A DNA stretch of 40,656 nt from Flavobacteriaceae bacterium (GCA_002694465.1 NZMG01000010.1:1-40656), one strand, 5' to 3'. Shown: positions 26,601 to 34,893, counted from the first letter of the stretch. Made by a program: numbers and translations. The notes: a model not told the origin generated them from the letters alone.

Positions 26601-28152
26601 AAATACTGCGCAATGTACCGCTGTAGTAACCGTTCAAGATGTGACACCTCCCTTAGTTGCTTGTCCAGCAAACATCAATGTTCCAACAAACTTTGGAGTG
26701 TGTGGTGCACAAGTAACTTTTGCAAACCCTACAGCTTTAGACGAATGTGGTATTGCTTCAATAACACAAATAAGTGGATTAGCCAGCGGAAGCACCTTCC
26801 CTATAGGTGAAAACACCATAATATTTGAAGCAACCGACAATAGCGGAAACATAACCATTTGTAGTTTCACTATTACAGTAACCGATACGGAAGCTCCTAC
26901 AATGGCATGTCAAGACATCACGATTCAATTAGATGAATTTGGAGATGCTACCATCACTGCAAATGATGTGGATGAGGGAAGTAGTGATCCGTGTGGGCTA
27001 ACTTCGCTAGCCATAGACATTGACAGCTTCGATTGTAGCAATGTAGGGCCTAACAATGTCACCCTTACCGCTACCGATATCTACGGGAACACCAGCACAT
27101 GTGTGGCTATGGTCACCGTGGAGGATGTTACTGCGCCTGTGGCTATCTGCCAGAGCATCACAGTTCAATTGGATGCGACAGGAACAGTAATTATAGATCC
27201 AGCCAGTTTGGATGGAGGTAGTGCCGATGCCTGTGGTATAGATGTAAATGGGTATTCCTTAAATATCGACACCTTCGATTGTAGTCATGTAGGCGACAAT
27301 CCTGTAATCCTTACCGTGACAGATATAAATGGAAACACCACCTCCTGTAATGCCATCGTTACTGTAGAAGATACCACTGCTCCAGAATTGGTTTGTCAAG
27401 ATATTTCAGTACAACTAGACGAAAACGGAGTTGCAATCATCACAGCCGAAGATGTTATTGCTAGTAATACCGATGCCTGTGGTACCACCACCACTTCAGT
27501 AGATACATCTTCCTTTAGCTGTACCGATATAGGAAGCCCAGTAACCATTACGGTCTTTTCCGAAGATATAAACGGAAACATTTCTTCGTGTACCGCAACG
27601 GTAACCGTAGAGGATGTATTAGGACCACAATTTGACACTGGAACTCTACCTGTAGATTTGGTTCGTATGGCCGATGAAAATGGGGAATACGTCCTTGAAG
27701 ATTTTACTATAGGTATCATCGTTACAGATAATTGCAGTGATCCCATACTTCCAATTGTTCTAGATCAAGATCCTGCCATAGGCACCATCCTTACCCCAGG
27801 AGTGTACAACATCACCCTATTTGCAGAGGATGACCTTGGGAACATGACAGAGTATACCTTCGTTCTTAATGTAGGGGCATTTCTAGGAACAGGAGAGGCA
27901 ACCATCGACCTATCCACCATTATCCTCTACCCTAACCCTGCCAAAACCGTTCTCAATATCGCAAATCCGGAACAGATTAAACTAGAGCAAATAAGTATCT
28001 ATGATATAAATGGACGCCTAGTGATGAAAGTGTCATTAAACAATTTTGGAATTCAAAAAACAATTGATGTCTCTACATTGGCAAGTGCTTCCTATCTAGT
28101 CATTATTCAAAGTGAAACAGGAAGCATCATAAAACAGCTATTGAAAGAGTAA
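23647..28152 (+). CDS. giant HYR-repeat surface protein with P-domain and type IX sorting domain
   Basis: The 1501-residue protein has a signal peptide (1-22), a unique N-terminal part (to about 250), then HYR/Ig-like modules of about 80 residues, typically DxxAPxxxCQDITxQLD at the start and CTATVTVED at the end. Modules begin near 252, 338, 415, 497, 757, 838, 918, 998, 1080, 1160, 1242 and 1323. A proprotein-convertase P-domain (about 515-692, with DHSWLEDIGLKLVSPNGT) is inserted in the series. Residues 1425-1501 (YPNPAKTVLNI, ISIYDINGRLV) are a Por_Secre_tail, which sends the protein through the type IX secretion system to the cell surface. Role inferred: adhesion or carrier; no protease domain was found. 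A terminator follows. Confidence 0.93.
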   Translation: MKKGLLALILIITPLLQIQLIAQESDSISRSNELLSTLNVNREVPNFTNGRATALQIYATDPAAPNLQAINFSTPFTESAPKFGDKVRFTTSNSNRLITKVEVGLYHLETNLQAPITLEISMYSNCPATNSESQGFACGSGAGTLIPGSTMTLPVFYPPNGAYLKSFDFTTPVNAYGYGNEITVVFKAVSSSSVYMIGNTPIVTGSRPIGEPTQSRYSICGESVDISGCNVAFPTHVDNNILINIMAIEDNTPPIAVCEDITVTLNPFLSNTIVTPAMINGGSSDPDGSITLSIPPFGNATMNCSNLGNNVVTLNVTDRAGNTATCTANVTVEPSELTMGCPSNVVLNAGANCNAEYTPPLLLASQSCESVTITQTSGPTGIVTLPVGVTTYSYTANSTSGDSVSCSYTVTVVDNTVPVIENCPTNITVSSEPNACGANVSFTTPSITDNCLTFWAQVQGLSSGSFFPVGTTTNTFLGSDFGGHDVVCEFTVTVLDTNPPQITCPANATVECTGENITISDSRVFSYNGAPQSWTDAQYGNVVNATIDVATIPTGAVITDIQIGVNMDHSWLEDIGLKLVSPNGTVINLLDWGTLCEGQADTDNIAAIFKDSAPFTAPEICEGLIFTGDDSENCPQYYLIDAGISGAVKPQDQLNALLFENLLGIWELRVQDAFEFDGGCLHDFTLEIFYDLEVDPNSDPSITGIPTAMDCVGTPTLSYIDSISPLCGNSKTITRTWEATDAAGNTDTCIQTITVVDTTPPVVTCPSDMVVLNDPNTCGANINYTVEGEDGCSNFTVTQTGGFASGTVFPVGTTLNTFNVTDACGNTTSCSFSVTVQDNEAPTTVCQDITVQLDVNGTAIIIASDIDNGSTDACGIGTLAIDTDTFNCNNIGNNLVTLTVTDTNGNSSQCIATVTVEDTVAPSVVCQDITIQLNAAGEASILPSDIDNGSTDACGINNISIDIDSFNCNDVGPNNVILTVTDSHGNTAQCTAVVTVQDVTPPLVACPANINVPTNFGVCGAQVTFANPTALDECGIASITQISGLASGSTFPIGENTIIFEATDNSGNITICSFTITVTDTEAPTMACQDITIQLDEFGDATITANDVDEGSSDPCGLTSLAIDIDSFDCSNVGPNNVTLTATDIYGNTSTCVAMVTVEDVTAPVAICQSITVQLDATGTVIIDPASLDGGSADACGIDVNGYSLNIDTFDCSHVGDNPVILTVTDINGNTTSCNAIVTVEDTTAPELVCQDISVQLDENGVAIITAEDVIASNTDACGTTTTSVDTSSFSCTDIGSPVTITVFSEDINGNISSCTATVTVEDVLGPQFDTGTLPVDLVRMADENGEYVLEDFTIGIIVTDNCSDPILPIVLDQDPAIGTILTPGVYNITLFAEDDLGNMTEYTFVLNVGAFLGTGEATIDLSTIILYPNPAKTVLNIANPEQIKLEQISIYDINGRLVMKVSLNNFGIQKTIDVSTLASASYLVIIQSETGSIIKQLLKE

Positions 28153-28173
28153 ACTAGTTGTGAATGTTTTTAA

Positions 28174-28210
28174 AAAGCCCTTTTATAATTAAAAGGGCTT
28201 TGTTTTTTTT
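28174..28210 (+). terminator. rho-independent terminator after the HYR gene
   Basis: AAAGCCCTTTT (28174-28184) pairs perfectly with AAAAGGGCTTT (28191-28201) around a six-base loop, followed by G and eight T. Confidence 0.85.
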
Positions 28211-28240
28211 ATAACTTTAAAAACATCAATAATATATGTT

Positions 28241-29128
28241 ATGAATCCACTTAAAAAAGAAGATATTAGTCAGGAAGTATTTGACCTTTATGACGATTAT
28301 GCCCATAATAAAATGGATCGTCGCCAATTTGTTGAAAAACTATCGGCATACGCTGTGGGAAGTATTACGGTGGGTGCGCTGTTGAGTTTTATAGCCCCAA
28401 ACTACAAGAATTCAATTTTGGTACCACAAGACCACCCAGCTTTAGAATCAACATACATCACCTATGATTCTCCCAAAGGAGGAGGCACCATTAAAGGACT
28501 GCTCTCTACCCCCAACGAAATGCAAGGAAAACTTCCTGGCGTTATTGTGGTTCACGAAAATAGAGGGCTAAACCCTTACATAGAAGATGTAGGAAGACGT
28601 ACCGCTCTCGACGGATTTATAAGCCTTGCCCCAGATGCCCTAACACCATTGGGTGGCTATCCCGGAAATGATGATGACGGTAGAGAATTACAAAGAAAAA
28701 GAGACCGCAACGAAATGCTCGAAGACTTTATCGCCGCCTTCCAGTTCCTCAAAAACCACCCAGACTGTAACGGAAAAGTAGGCGTGGTAGGCTTTTGTTT
28801 TGGAGGTTGGATCTCCAATATGATGGCGGTAAAACTACCGGACTTATCGGCCGCCGTTCCCTTTTATGGGGGCCAACCTTCAGCTGAAGAAACCGCCCAG
28901 ATAAAAGCACCGTTATTAATACATTATGCCGAACTTGACACCCGTGTCAATGCAGGTTGGGAAGCTTATGAAGTAGCGTTAAAAGCCAATAATATTGACT
29001 ATACAGCGCATTTCTATCCTGCCGTAAACCATGGATTTCACAACAATACCACACCTCGTTACGATGAAGCGGCTGCCACGCTTGCCTGGGAAAGGACCAT
29101 TAACTTCTTTAAAGAAAAGTTAATATAA
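28241..29128 (+). CDS. dienelactone-hydrolase-family esterase, possibly Tat-exported
   Basis: The 295-residue protein has an N-terminal stretch with a twin arginine (MDRRQFVEKLSAYAVG) followed by a hydrophobic segment (about 35-50), like a Tat signal or membrane anchor in the YghX-type branch of the family. The alpha/beta hydrolase domain (about 70-295) has VVHENRGLNPYI, the nucleophile elbow GFCFGG with Cys, an Asp in HYAELDTRV and a His in NHGFHNNT, making the Cys-Asp-His triad of dienelactone hydrolases. The natural substrate of this branch is not established. It is monocistronic, with a terminator upstream and a -7-like TAACTTTA at 28212-28219. Confidence 0.9.
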   Translation: MNPLKKEDISQEVFDLYDDYAHNKMDRRQFVEKLSAYAVGSITVGALLSFIAPNYKNSILVPQDHPALESTYITYDSPKGGGTIKGLLSTPNEMQGKLPGVIVVHENRGLNPYIEDVGRRTALDGFISLAPDALTPLGGYPGNDDDGRELQRKRDRNEMLEDFIAAFQFLKNHPDCNGKVGVVGFCFGGWISNMMAVKLPDLSAAVPFYGGQPSAEETAQIKAPLLIHYAELDTRVNAGWEAYEVALKANNIDYTAHFYPAVNHGFHNNTTPRYDEAAATLAWERTINFFKEKLI

Positions 29129-29170
29129 CCATTACTATTTTCTTGCTACCAATTACCTTTTCAATTTCCA

Positions 29171-29178
29171 TATCTTTA
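29171..29178 (+). promoter_or_regulatory. -7-like promoter box for the MarC gene
   Basis: TATCTTTA lies 47 bases before the start codon at 29226. A TTG at 29143-29145 is 25 bases upstream, slightly further than usual. Confidence 0.4.
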
Positions 29179-29225
29179 TGGTCTAATTGAATCGTATTAT
29201 TAAATATATCAAACCAAAACAGTAA

Positions 29226-29843
29226 ATGCTTACCGCCATTATTACAAAAATTTTCTTTTTAATAGCAGTTATAGACCCACTGGGTTCAGTACCTGTGTAT
29301 CTTGAAGCCACCAAACAGCTAGATCAAAAACACAAGAAAAAAGTAGCTATTTCGGCGTCATTTATAGCCTTTCTTATTTTATTGTTTTTTATAGTCGTTG
29401 GACAATTAATCTTAGAAGGAATGCAAGTGACGCTAGACGCATTTCAAATATCTGGAGGCGTTATACTTTTTCTCTTTGCGTTAACAATGATTTTTGGAGA
29501 AGGAAAGCCTGAAACCGAAAAACATATGATTAAAGATTATAAACATGTGACTATTTTTCCTGTGGCCATTCCATCCATTGCATCTCCGGGGGCTATTATG
29601 GCAGTGGTGCTTTTAACAGACAACCACCTTTATACCATCCAACAACAAATAATTACATCCATCTTGGTATTGGTAGTGGTTTTGATTACCATGGTAATTC
29701 TTTTAGGGGCAACCTTTATCCAAAAACGTATAGGAGAATACGGAATCACTGTTATTAGTAAAGTAATGGGACTCATTCTAGCAGCCTATGCTGTGCAAAG
29801 TATCCTTAGCGGATTAAAAGACTTTTTTGTAGTTCTTAAATAA
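29226..29843 (+). CDS. MarC-family integral membrane protein
   Basis: The 205-residue protein has six hydrophobic segments in the MarC (UPF0056) pattern: IDPLGSVPVYLEATK in the first pair, ISGGVILFLFALTMIFG in the middle, AIPSIASPGAIMAVVLLT before the fourth, and IGEYGITVISKVMGLILAAYAVQSILSG at the end. The two pseudo-symmetric halves with IDP-x-G and PSIASPGA are the family's best markers. The transported compound is unknown; the old link with multiple antibiotic resistance was not confirmed for E. coli MarC. The gene stands alone, followed by a 347-base gap. Confidence 0.92.
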   Translation: MLTAIITKIFFLIAVIDPLGSVPVYLEATKQLDQKHKKKVAISASFIAFLILLFFIVVGQLILEGMQVTLDAFQISGGVILFLFALTMIFGEGKPETEKHMIKDYKHVTIFPVAIPSIASPGAIMAVVLLTDNHLYTIQQQIITSILVLVVVLITMVILLGATFIQKRIGEYGITVISKVMGLILAAYAVQSILSGLKDFFVVLK

Positions 29844-30190
29844 CCGCTCTTAGTTTCTCTTTACACTTCCATACGCTCTTATTCATTTAAACACCAAATG
29901 CCATATAGAAATAGCATTTTAACAATCCTTAAGAAATATAAAATGTTTGTGAGTTTCAAGCTATGGCAAATTATGTATAGAGGCCATTATCATTCCGAAC
30001 AAGGTGAGGAATTTCCCTATTTATGATTCAATACTCTTTGATATCTTAAAATACACCCATATATCAAAAAAAATATCATTAAAAGTTTTGCTCAATTAAA
30101 ATCAACCAAAAAGTATACAACATTCGAAAATGCGTATAAGCGGTTACGTCATCTTCACCCCTACCTTTGTCTTATTAATTTGAAATAAAA
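29844..30190. other. gene-free stretch with a degenerate intergenic repeat
   Basis: No convincing reading frame on either strand. At 29990-30015 there is a string with ATTCCGAACAAGGTGAGGAA, which resembles a short repeat seen between genes in many Bacteroidota genomes. The right end carries the promoter of the next gene. Confidence 0.4.
30162..30169 (+). promoter_or_regulatory. -7 box of the SDR operon
   Basis: TACCTTTG matches TAnnTTTG perfectly and lies 21 bases before the start at 30191. The -33 region has no clear TTG, so an activator may be needed; the AraC-type regulator inside the operon is a candidate. Confidence 0.5.
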
Positions 30191-31141
30191 ATGAAAACAA
30201 ATCAATTTGGCAAAAAAGGCTGGACTCCCGAAAGGATAGAAGACTTAAGCGGTAAAACATACATCATAACAGGTACTACAAGTGGAACAGGATTTGAAGC
30301 AGCAAAAATATTGCTGTCCAAAGGGGCAAAAGTGGTAATGCTCAATCGAAATCCAAAGAAATCAGAAAAAACCATCACAGCTCTAAAACAAGAACTTGGT
30401 AATACTATAAAAGTGTCATCCATACAAATGGATTTGGCACAACAAAATTCTGTAAAGAAAGTAGCACAAGAGATTCTAAAAACCGTGCCACAAATCGATG
30501 CGCTTATCTGCAATGCTGCCATTGCTCAAGTACCCAGCCTAACACTTACCGACGATGGTTTTGAAAGTCAATTGGGGGTAAATCACTATGGTAATTTTTT
30601 ACTGCAAGCATTACTCTACCCTCGAATTGAAGCATCGAAAGGGCGGATTGTAACTGTAGGTAGTATGGGGTATAATCTAGGGATTAAAACCATTCAGTTT
30701 GACGATTTGAACTGGGAAAACAACTACAGTCCTAATGCTGTATATAGCCAAAGTAAATTGGCGCAGATTATGTGCGTTTATGAATTACAAGACCGATTAA
30801 AAAATGCGGGGAAGTCCCATGTAAAGGTTTACGCCTGTCACCCAGGTGCATCCCGTACTTCTTTAATAAAAACCAGTGGTAGTTTAACAACACGCTTCAT
30901 TTGGCAATTGATGAAATGGTCTCCATTGGTGCAATCGGCAGAAAAGGGCGCATATCCACAATTGATGTGTGCTACAGAACCAAATCTTGATGAAAGTGGT
31001 TTTTATGGCCCTACAGGAAGACAGAATTGGACGGGTCCGGTTGGCGCACATACATTAGAGCCACATGCAAAGGATAAAGAAGTTGCGGTGAAATTGTGGG
31101 AAGTATCGGAAAGAGCCGTTGGTGTAAAGTGGAATTTTTAA
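30191..31141 (+). CDS. short-chain dehydrogenase/reductase, protochlorophyllide-reductase-like
   Basis: The 316-residue protein has the SDR Rossmann fold: the cofactor loop TGTTSGTGFEAAKIL near residue 27, NAAIAQVP, the catalytic Ser in VGSMG and the YSQSK motif with Tyr and Lys near residue 188. An Asn-Arg after the second strand (MLNRNPKKS) points to NADP(H). The C-terminal part resembles light-dependent protochlorophyllide reductases and retinol dehydrogenases, as is usual for this branch in non-photosynthetic bacteria; the substrate is unknown. It is the first gene of a tight four-gene operon, and the next start is 9 bases after its stop. Confidence 0.9.
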   Translation: MKTNQFGKKGWTPERIEDLSGKTYIITGTTSGTGFEAAKILLSKGAKVVMLNRNPKKSEKTITALKQELGNTIKVSSIQMDLAQQNSVKKVAQEILKTVPQIDALICNAAIAQVPSLTLTDDGFESQLGVNHYGNFLLQALLYPRIEASKGRIVTVGSMGYNLGIKTIQFDDLNWENNYSPNAVYSQSKLAQIMCVYELQDRLKNAGKSHVKVYACHPGASRTSLIKTSGSLTTRFIWQLMKWSPLVQSAEKGAYPQLMCATEPNLDESGFYGPTGRQNWTGPVGAHTLEPHAKDKEVAVKLWEVSERAVGVKWNF

Positions 31142-31149
31142 ATTTAAGA

Positions 31150-32268
31150 ATGATTATAATTAAAAAAATAATGATTGCAATACTATTGATAATCACCATT
31201 ATTGGCGCTGGAACTTTCATTTTCTTAAACACAGAACGATTTGGGAAACATCCATCAGGAGAGCGTTTATTAAGAATAGAGCAATCGCCCAATTATAAAA
31301 ACGGAAGCTTTCTAAATATAAATGAAACACCTATGCTAACCGAAGGTGTTGGGTATGGTAACGTACTGTTCGAGTTTCTATTTTCATCCAAACCGAAAGA
31401 ACCCACTAAAGCCCTACCTTCAATAAAAACCGACTTAAAAGCCTTAAAAGCTGAAGAAAATGTACTGATTTGGATGGGGCATTCAACCTATTTCTTGCAA
31501 ATTGATGGCAAAAAAATATTGGTAGACCCTGTTTTAAGCGGTAACGCCTCCCCCTTTTCATTTACTACCAAGGCTTATAAAGGAACTGATATTTATACAA
31601 CAGACGATATTCCCGAAATAGATTTCTTATTCATATCCCACGACCATTGGGACCATATGGATTATAAAACCCTGAAACAGTTAAACCCAAAAATTAATAA
31701 AGTCATTACTGGTCTTGGAAATGGTGCCCATTTAGAACATTGGGGGTTCAATCCAGAAAAAATTGTTGAAGGTGATTGGTATGATACATTTTCTTTTGAA
31801 GAGGGTTTTCAAGCCCACGTAACTCCAGCAAGGCACTTTTCAGGAAGAGGCTTTACCCGTGCAAAAACACTCTGGGCTTCCTTTGTTCTAAAAACTCCAA
31901 ACGCAACTATTTATATTGGGGGGGATAGTGGATATGATGCACATTTTAAGGAAATTGGAGAAAAATATGGCCCCCTTGATTTGGCAATACTTGAAAACGG
32001 GCAATATGATAAAAAATGGAAATACATCCATATGCTACCAGGAGAACCCTTTATGGCTGCCACCGATTTAAACGCAAAAGCTGTTCTTCCGGTACATTCC
32101 GGAAAATTTACACTTGCCAATCACGACTGGGACGAACCCTTAACAAACATAACGGAAGGAAAAAATGAAAAAAATATAAGAATCCTAACACCCATGATTG
32201 GCGAAAATGTTAATTTAAAGGACAGTTTACAGCAATTTAAACCTTGGTGGAAATCTATAAAAGACTAA
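31150..32268 (+). CDS. metallo-beta-lactamase-fold hydrolase, NAPE-PLD/UlaG-like
   Basis: From the ATG at 31150 the protein has 372 residues. A start at 31096 is possible but would sit inside the SDR gene, and the residues before 31150 are not signal-like. The N-terminus has a membrane anchor (IMIAILLIITIIGAGTFIF). The MBL fold shows MGHSTYFLQIDGKKILVDP, the metal motif SHDHWDHMDY (HxHxDH form), TPARHFSGRG with the next His, GGDSGYD and LPVHSGKF. Members include N-acylphosphatidylethanolamine phospholipase D and UlaG-type lactonases. Being N-terminally anchored and next to an SDR, it may act on a lipid, which is inference. Confidence 0.9.
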   Translation: MIIIKKIMIAILLIITIIGAGTFIFLNTERFGKHPSGERLLRIEQSPNYKNGSFLNINETPMLTEGVGYGNVLFEFLFSSKPKEPTKALPSIKTDLKALKAEENVLIWMGHSTYFLQIDGKKILVDPVLSGNASPFSFTTKAYKGTDIYTTDDIPEIDFLFISHDHWDHMDYKTLKQLNPKINKVITGLGNGAHLEHWGFNPEKIVEGDWYDTFSFEEGFQAHVTPARHFSGRGFTRAKTLWASFVLKTPNATIYIGGDSGYDAHFKEIGEKYGPLDLAILENGQYDKKWKYIHMLPGEPFMAATDLNAKAVLPVHSGKFTLANHDWDEPLTNITEGKNEKNIRILTPMIGENVNLKDSLQQFKPWWKSIKD

Positions 32269-32271
32269 AAA

Positions 32272-33183
32272 ATGAAACACTATAAAACCCTATCGGCATT
32301 TCTTGATTATATGCAACTGCCCCGCCCAGAGCATCCTATGTTAAGTGTTATGGTGGCAAAAGGTGATGAGTTCCTGCCCTGTCCTAGAGAAAGCTCTCCT
32401 CCTATTTCAACGGATTGTTATTCTATTAGCCTAAAAAAAATAATGCATGGCGAATTAAATTATGGCCGCACAAAGTATGATTTTACCAATGGCGCATTGA
32501 TTTTTATTGCCCCAAGACAGGTTCTGCAATGGGACAGTAGCTTCATTTTTGATCAAAAAGGATTTTCTATTAATTTCCATGAAGATTTTTTAAAAGGAAC
32601 GGATTTAGCCCAACAAATAAAGAAATATAACTTCTTTTCCTATGCTGCCAATGAAGCATTGCACTTGTCACCTAAAGAAGAAAAGCAAATAGAATCCATT
32701 GTCGAAAATATTGAAAGTGAATATCAAAACAATCAAGATGCCTTTAGCAAAGACATTATTATTTCACAATTGGATACCTTATTAAAATATGCCAATCGAT
32801 TTTATGAAAGGCAGTTTTTAAATAGAAAAGAATTATCTCATAGTTTGCTTGAGCAATTTAACCAAGAACTCGACAGGTATTTTGAGTCTGGGCAACTACA
32901 AGAAAAAGGCATTCCAAGTATTGAACAATTAGCCAAAAAAATGTCGGTTTCTCAACGTTACTTAAGCGATACGCTAAAAAAAGAAACGGGAAAAACCACC
33001 ACCGAGCATTTACAATTACGCCTCATTGATGAAGCAAAGAATGTTTTATTGCAACCCAATAAAAGCATCGCAGAAGTAGCCTATGAATTAGGGTTCGAAT
33101 ACCCACCCTATTTTTCGAGATTATTTAAAAAGAAAGCAGGCATTAGCCCCACAGAGTACAGAGAAAAATATAAATTAAATTAA
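32272..33183 (+). CDS. AraC-family transcriptional regulator
   Basis: The 303-residue protein has an N-terminal ligand or dimerisation part (about 1-170, cupin-like strands with FTNGALIFIAPRQVLQW) and a C-terminal AraC/XylS domain (about 205-300) with two HTHs: IEQLAKKMSVSQRYLSDTLKKE and AEVAYELGFEYPPYFSRLFKKK, ending ISPTEYREKY. It starts 3 bases after the MBL gene and ends 1 base before the next. AraC regulators placed inside such an operon usually control it, so the SDR/MBL genes are the likely target. Confidence 0.93.
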   Translation: MKHYKTLSAFLDYMQLPRPEHPMLSVMVAKGDEFLPCPRESSPPISTDCYSISLKKIMHGELNYGRTKYDFTNGALIFIAPRQVLQWDSSFIFDQKGFSINFHEDFLKGTDLAQQIKKYNFFSYAANEALHLSPKEEKQIESIVENIESEYQNNQDAFSKDIIISQLDTLLKYANRFYERQFLNRKELSHSLLEQFNQELDRYFESGQLQEKGIPSIEQLAKKMSVSQRYLSDTLKKETGKTTTEHLQLRLIDEAKNVLLQPNKSIAEVAYELGFEYPPYFSRLFKKKAGISPTEYREKYKLN

Positions 33184-33184
33184 G

Positions 33185-33700
33185 ATGGAACTATTAAAAT
33201 TAGCTACCGAATGGGCAAAAGCCGAAGTCTTCTCCACACGTTTCTTCATTCTTTTTGCAATCCTATTTTTAATCGCAAGCGTTGGATTTTGGCAATTAGG
33301 AAAAACAGATTTGGCAAAGGCATACATCATTCCTACCTTGGTTGCAGGTGTTGTACTCTTAACTATTGGGCTTGGGTTATTTTACACCAACAAATCAAGG
33401 ATTACCCAATTTGAAAAAGCATATAATGCCGATGCTCCTGCCTTTTTTCAGTCAGAAATAGAACGTTCAGAAAGTACTTTAAAGGAATACACAGTGGTTT
33501 TTAAGGTTATCCCAATTCTAATCATTGTAGCATCCCTACTAATTCTATTTATTAATACACCAACTTGGAGAGCCATTAGTATTACTACAATTGCAATGCT
33601 CACAGTTATTCTATTAGTTGACGGAACGGCACATTCCCGAATTGAAGCCTACCATAAAGAATTAAAATTAGTGGACTTAGCAGATGAAATCAAAAAATGA
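33185..33700 (+). CDS. four-span membrane protein of unknown function
   Basis: The 171-residue protein has four predicted membrane segments (about residues 18-38, 46-66, 100-122 and 128-146), separated by a soluble loop of about 35 residues between the second and third (EKAYNADAPAFFQSEIERSES). I do not recognise a motif. It starts immediately after the AraC gene with a one-base gap, so it belongs to the operon, and it may be the membrane component that the regulator serves. The C-terminus is charged and cytoplasm-like. Confidence 0.8.
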   Translation: MELLKLATEWAKAEVFSTRFFILFAILFLIASVGFWQLGKTDLAKAYIIPTLVAGVVLLTIGLGLFYTNKSRITQFEKAYNADAPAFFQSEIERSESTLKEYTVVFKVIPILIIVASLLILFINTPTWRAISITTIAMLTVILLVDGTAHSRIEAYHKELKLVDLADEIKK

Positions 33701-33809
33701 GACACATAACAATCCTTATATAAATAATTACTAGTTTTAACTAAACCAATGTATTAAACATTACTTTCAAGCTAGCAAAACCAAAACTTGAAATAAAAAA
33801 TTTTTAAAT

Positions 33810-34202
33810 ATGTTTACAATACAACAAATACACCAAGCAATTGAAAAGGTTAAAAGCGGAGCAGATTTCTCTCAATTTGTCCAAGACCTAAAAAAGATTG
33901 GAGTAACACATTATGACAACTTCGTATCAGACGGACGCACAAAATATTATGGAATAAATAACTTTACTCTTGTCGGGGAATCAAAATATCCAAAAATGGA
34001 AGTGAATAACACAGGTTCCGCAGACAAACTGAAACTCGCAATTAAAATCCATCAACAAGGACAAACAGACTACCCAACCTTTTGCCAACAAGCGGCTAAC
34101 GCAGGAGTCGAAAAATGGACAACTCATATGCTTGAAATGAAGGTAACCTATCTCGACAAAAAGGGTGATAAATTAACTGTAGAACCCATTCCACAACCGT
34201 AA
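33810..34202 (+). CDS. DUF1398-family (YbcV-like) protein
   Basis: The 130-residue protein matches the DUF1398 pattern over its full length: IHQAIEKVKSGADFSQFVQDLKKIGVTHYDNFVSDGRTKYYG, split here by its conserved Tyr-Asp, and later KLKLAIKIHQQGQTDYPTFCQQAANAGVEKW. The C-terminus MKVTYLDKKGDKLTVEPIPQ is a beta-hairpin typical of the family. No function is established. It is a soluble protein without signal, alone between a 109-base gap and the repeat region that follows. Confidence 0.88.
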   Translation: MFTIQQIHQAIEKVKSGADFSQFVQDLKKIGVTHYDNFVSDGRTKYYGINNFTLVGESKYPKMEVNNTGSADKLKLAIKIHQQGQTDYPTFCQQAANAGVEKWTTHMLEMKVTYLDKKGDKLTVEPIPQP

Positions 34203-34381
34203 AATATTAATAAAGAATAAAAAAAGACTATAAGTAGCAATCACAAAAAATAATCCCTTATTCTCACCGCCAAAAAACAAAACCCCTCGTCATTGCGACC
34301 ACGAGGTACAAAGTGGGAAGCAATCTCAACATTCTTAGCTCGAGGGATGTTACTAAATGTAAAATTATATCGAGAACAACC

Positions 34382-34500
34382 CCGAAGGACTTTTCAGGAA
34401 TAGAGCAGCAACAAGCCTAAATGAACGCCACCTACTATTCAAAGGGCATCCCTTTTATGCAGAATAGTCGCAGAAAAGCTCCGATTTGTCATCCTGAGCT
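34382..34500 (+). repeat. REP-like intergenic repeat, copy A
   Basis: Begins CCGAAGGACTTTTCAGGAAT and ends GTCATCCTGAGCT, with a hairpin in the middle: CTATTC-AAAGG-GCAT-CCCTTTT-ATGC-A-GAATAG. Copies B and D have the same core. Confidence 0.75.
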
Positions 34501-34620
34501 GTCACACTGAGCTGTCACACTGAGCCTGCCTGTCCTGAGCTGTCACACTGAGCTTGTCGAAGTGCTGTCGAAGGGTCGAAGTGCTGCCGAAGTGCTGTCG
34601 AAGTGCTGTCGAAGGGCAGT
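34491..34620 (+). repeat. degenerate tandem repeats of two short units
   Basis: Units of about 13 bases (CTGAGCTGTCACA) occur several times, then units of about 11 bases (GTGCTGTCGAA), ending in GAAGGGCAGT. They look like internal expansion of the ATCCTGAGCTTGTCGAAGGG part of the REP-like unit, which stays single in copies B and D. Confidence 0.7.
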
Positions 34621-34751
34621 CCGAAGGACTTTCAGGAATAGTACAGCCACAAGCCTAAATGAACGCTACCTACTATTCAAAGAGCATCCCTTTTATGCAG
34701 AATAGTCGCAGAAAAGCTCCGATTTGTCATCCTGAGCTTGTCGAAGGGCAG
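34621..34751 (+). repeat. REP-like intergenic repeat, copy B
   Basis: Same unit as copy A, with the hairpin CTATTC...GCAT/ATGC...GAATAG and the complete end CCTGAGCTTGTCGAAGGGCA. Confidence 0.75.
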
Positions 34752-34788
34752 TCCGAAGGACTTTCAGGAATAGTGCAGCCACAAGCGG
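34752..34788 (+). repeat. REP-like intergenic repeat, partial copy C
   Basis: Only the first 35 or so bases of the unit (CCGAAGGACTTTCAGGAATA and CAGCCACAAGC), then other sequence. Confidence 0.65.
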
Positions 34789-34820
34789 AAGTGCGTTTTT
34801 CGAAGAGGACAAAGCGTTAA

Positions 34821-34843
34821 AAATAAGTCCAGTGGACTTATTT
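34821..34843. repeat. perfect hairpin
   Basis: AAATAAGTCC (34821-34830) is the exact reverse complement of GGACTTATTT (34834-34843), loop AGT. There is no following T-run, so it does not look like a terminator. Confidence 0.7.
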
Positions 34844-34893
34844 AGCGTATGGGCCAGCTTGCGACTAGTAGCATGCAGCGCAGTGGCAAACGG

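Noticed and set aside
26158..27620. Regular repeats that might suggest a CRISPR array
   Set aside because: The repeat period is about 240 bases, keeps the reading frame and encodes HYR modules.
23647..28152. The HYR protein as a secreted protease because of its proprotein-convertase P-domain
   Set aside because: No Asp-His-Ser protease segment is present anywhere in the 1501 residues that I could see.
30131..30150. TGCGTA and TACGTC before the SDR operon as another copy of the operator
   Set aside because: The half-sites are eight rather than four bases apart and their distance to the -7 box does not match the other sites.
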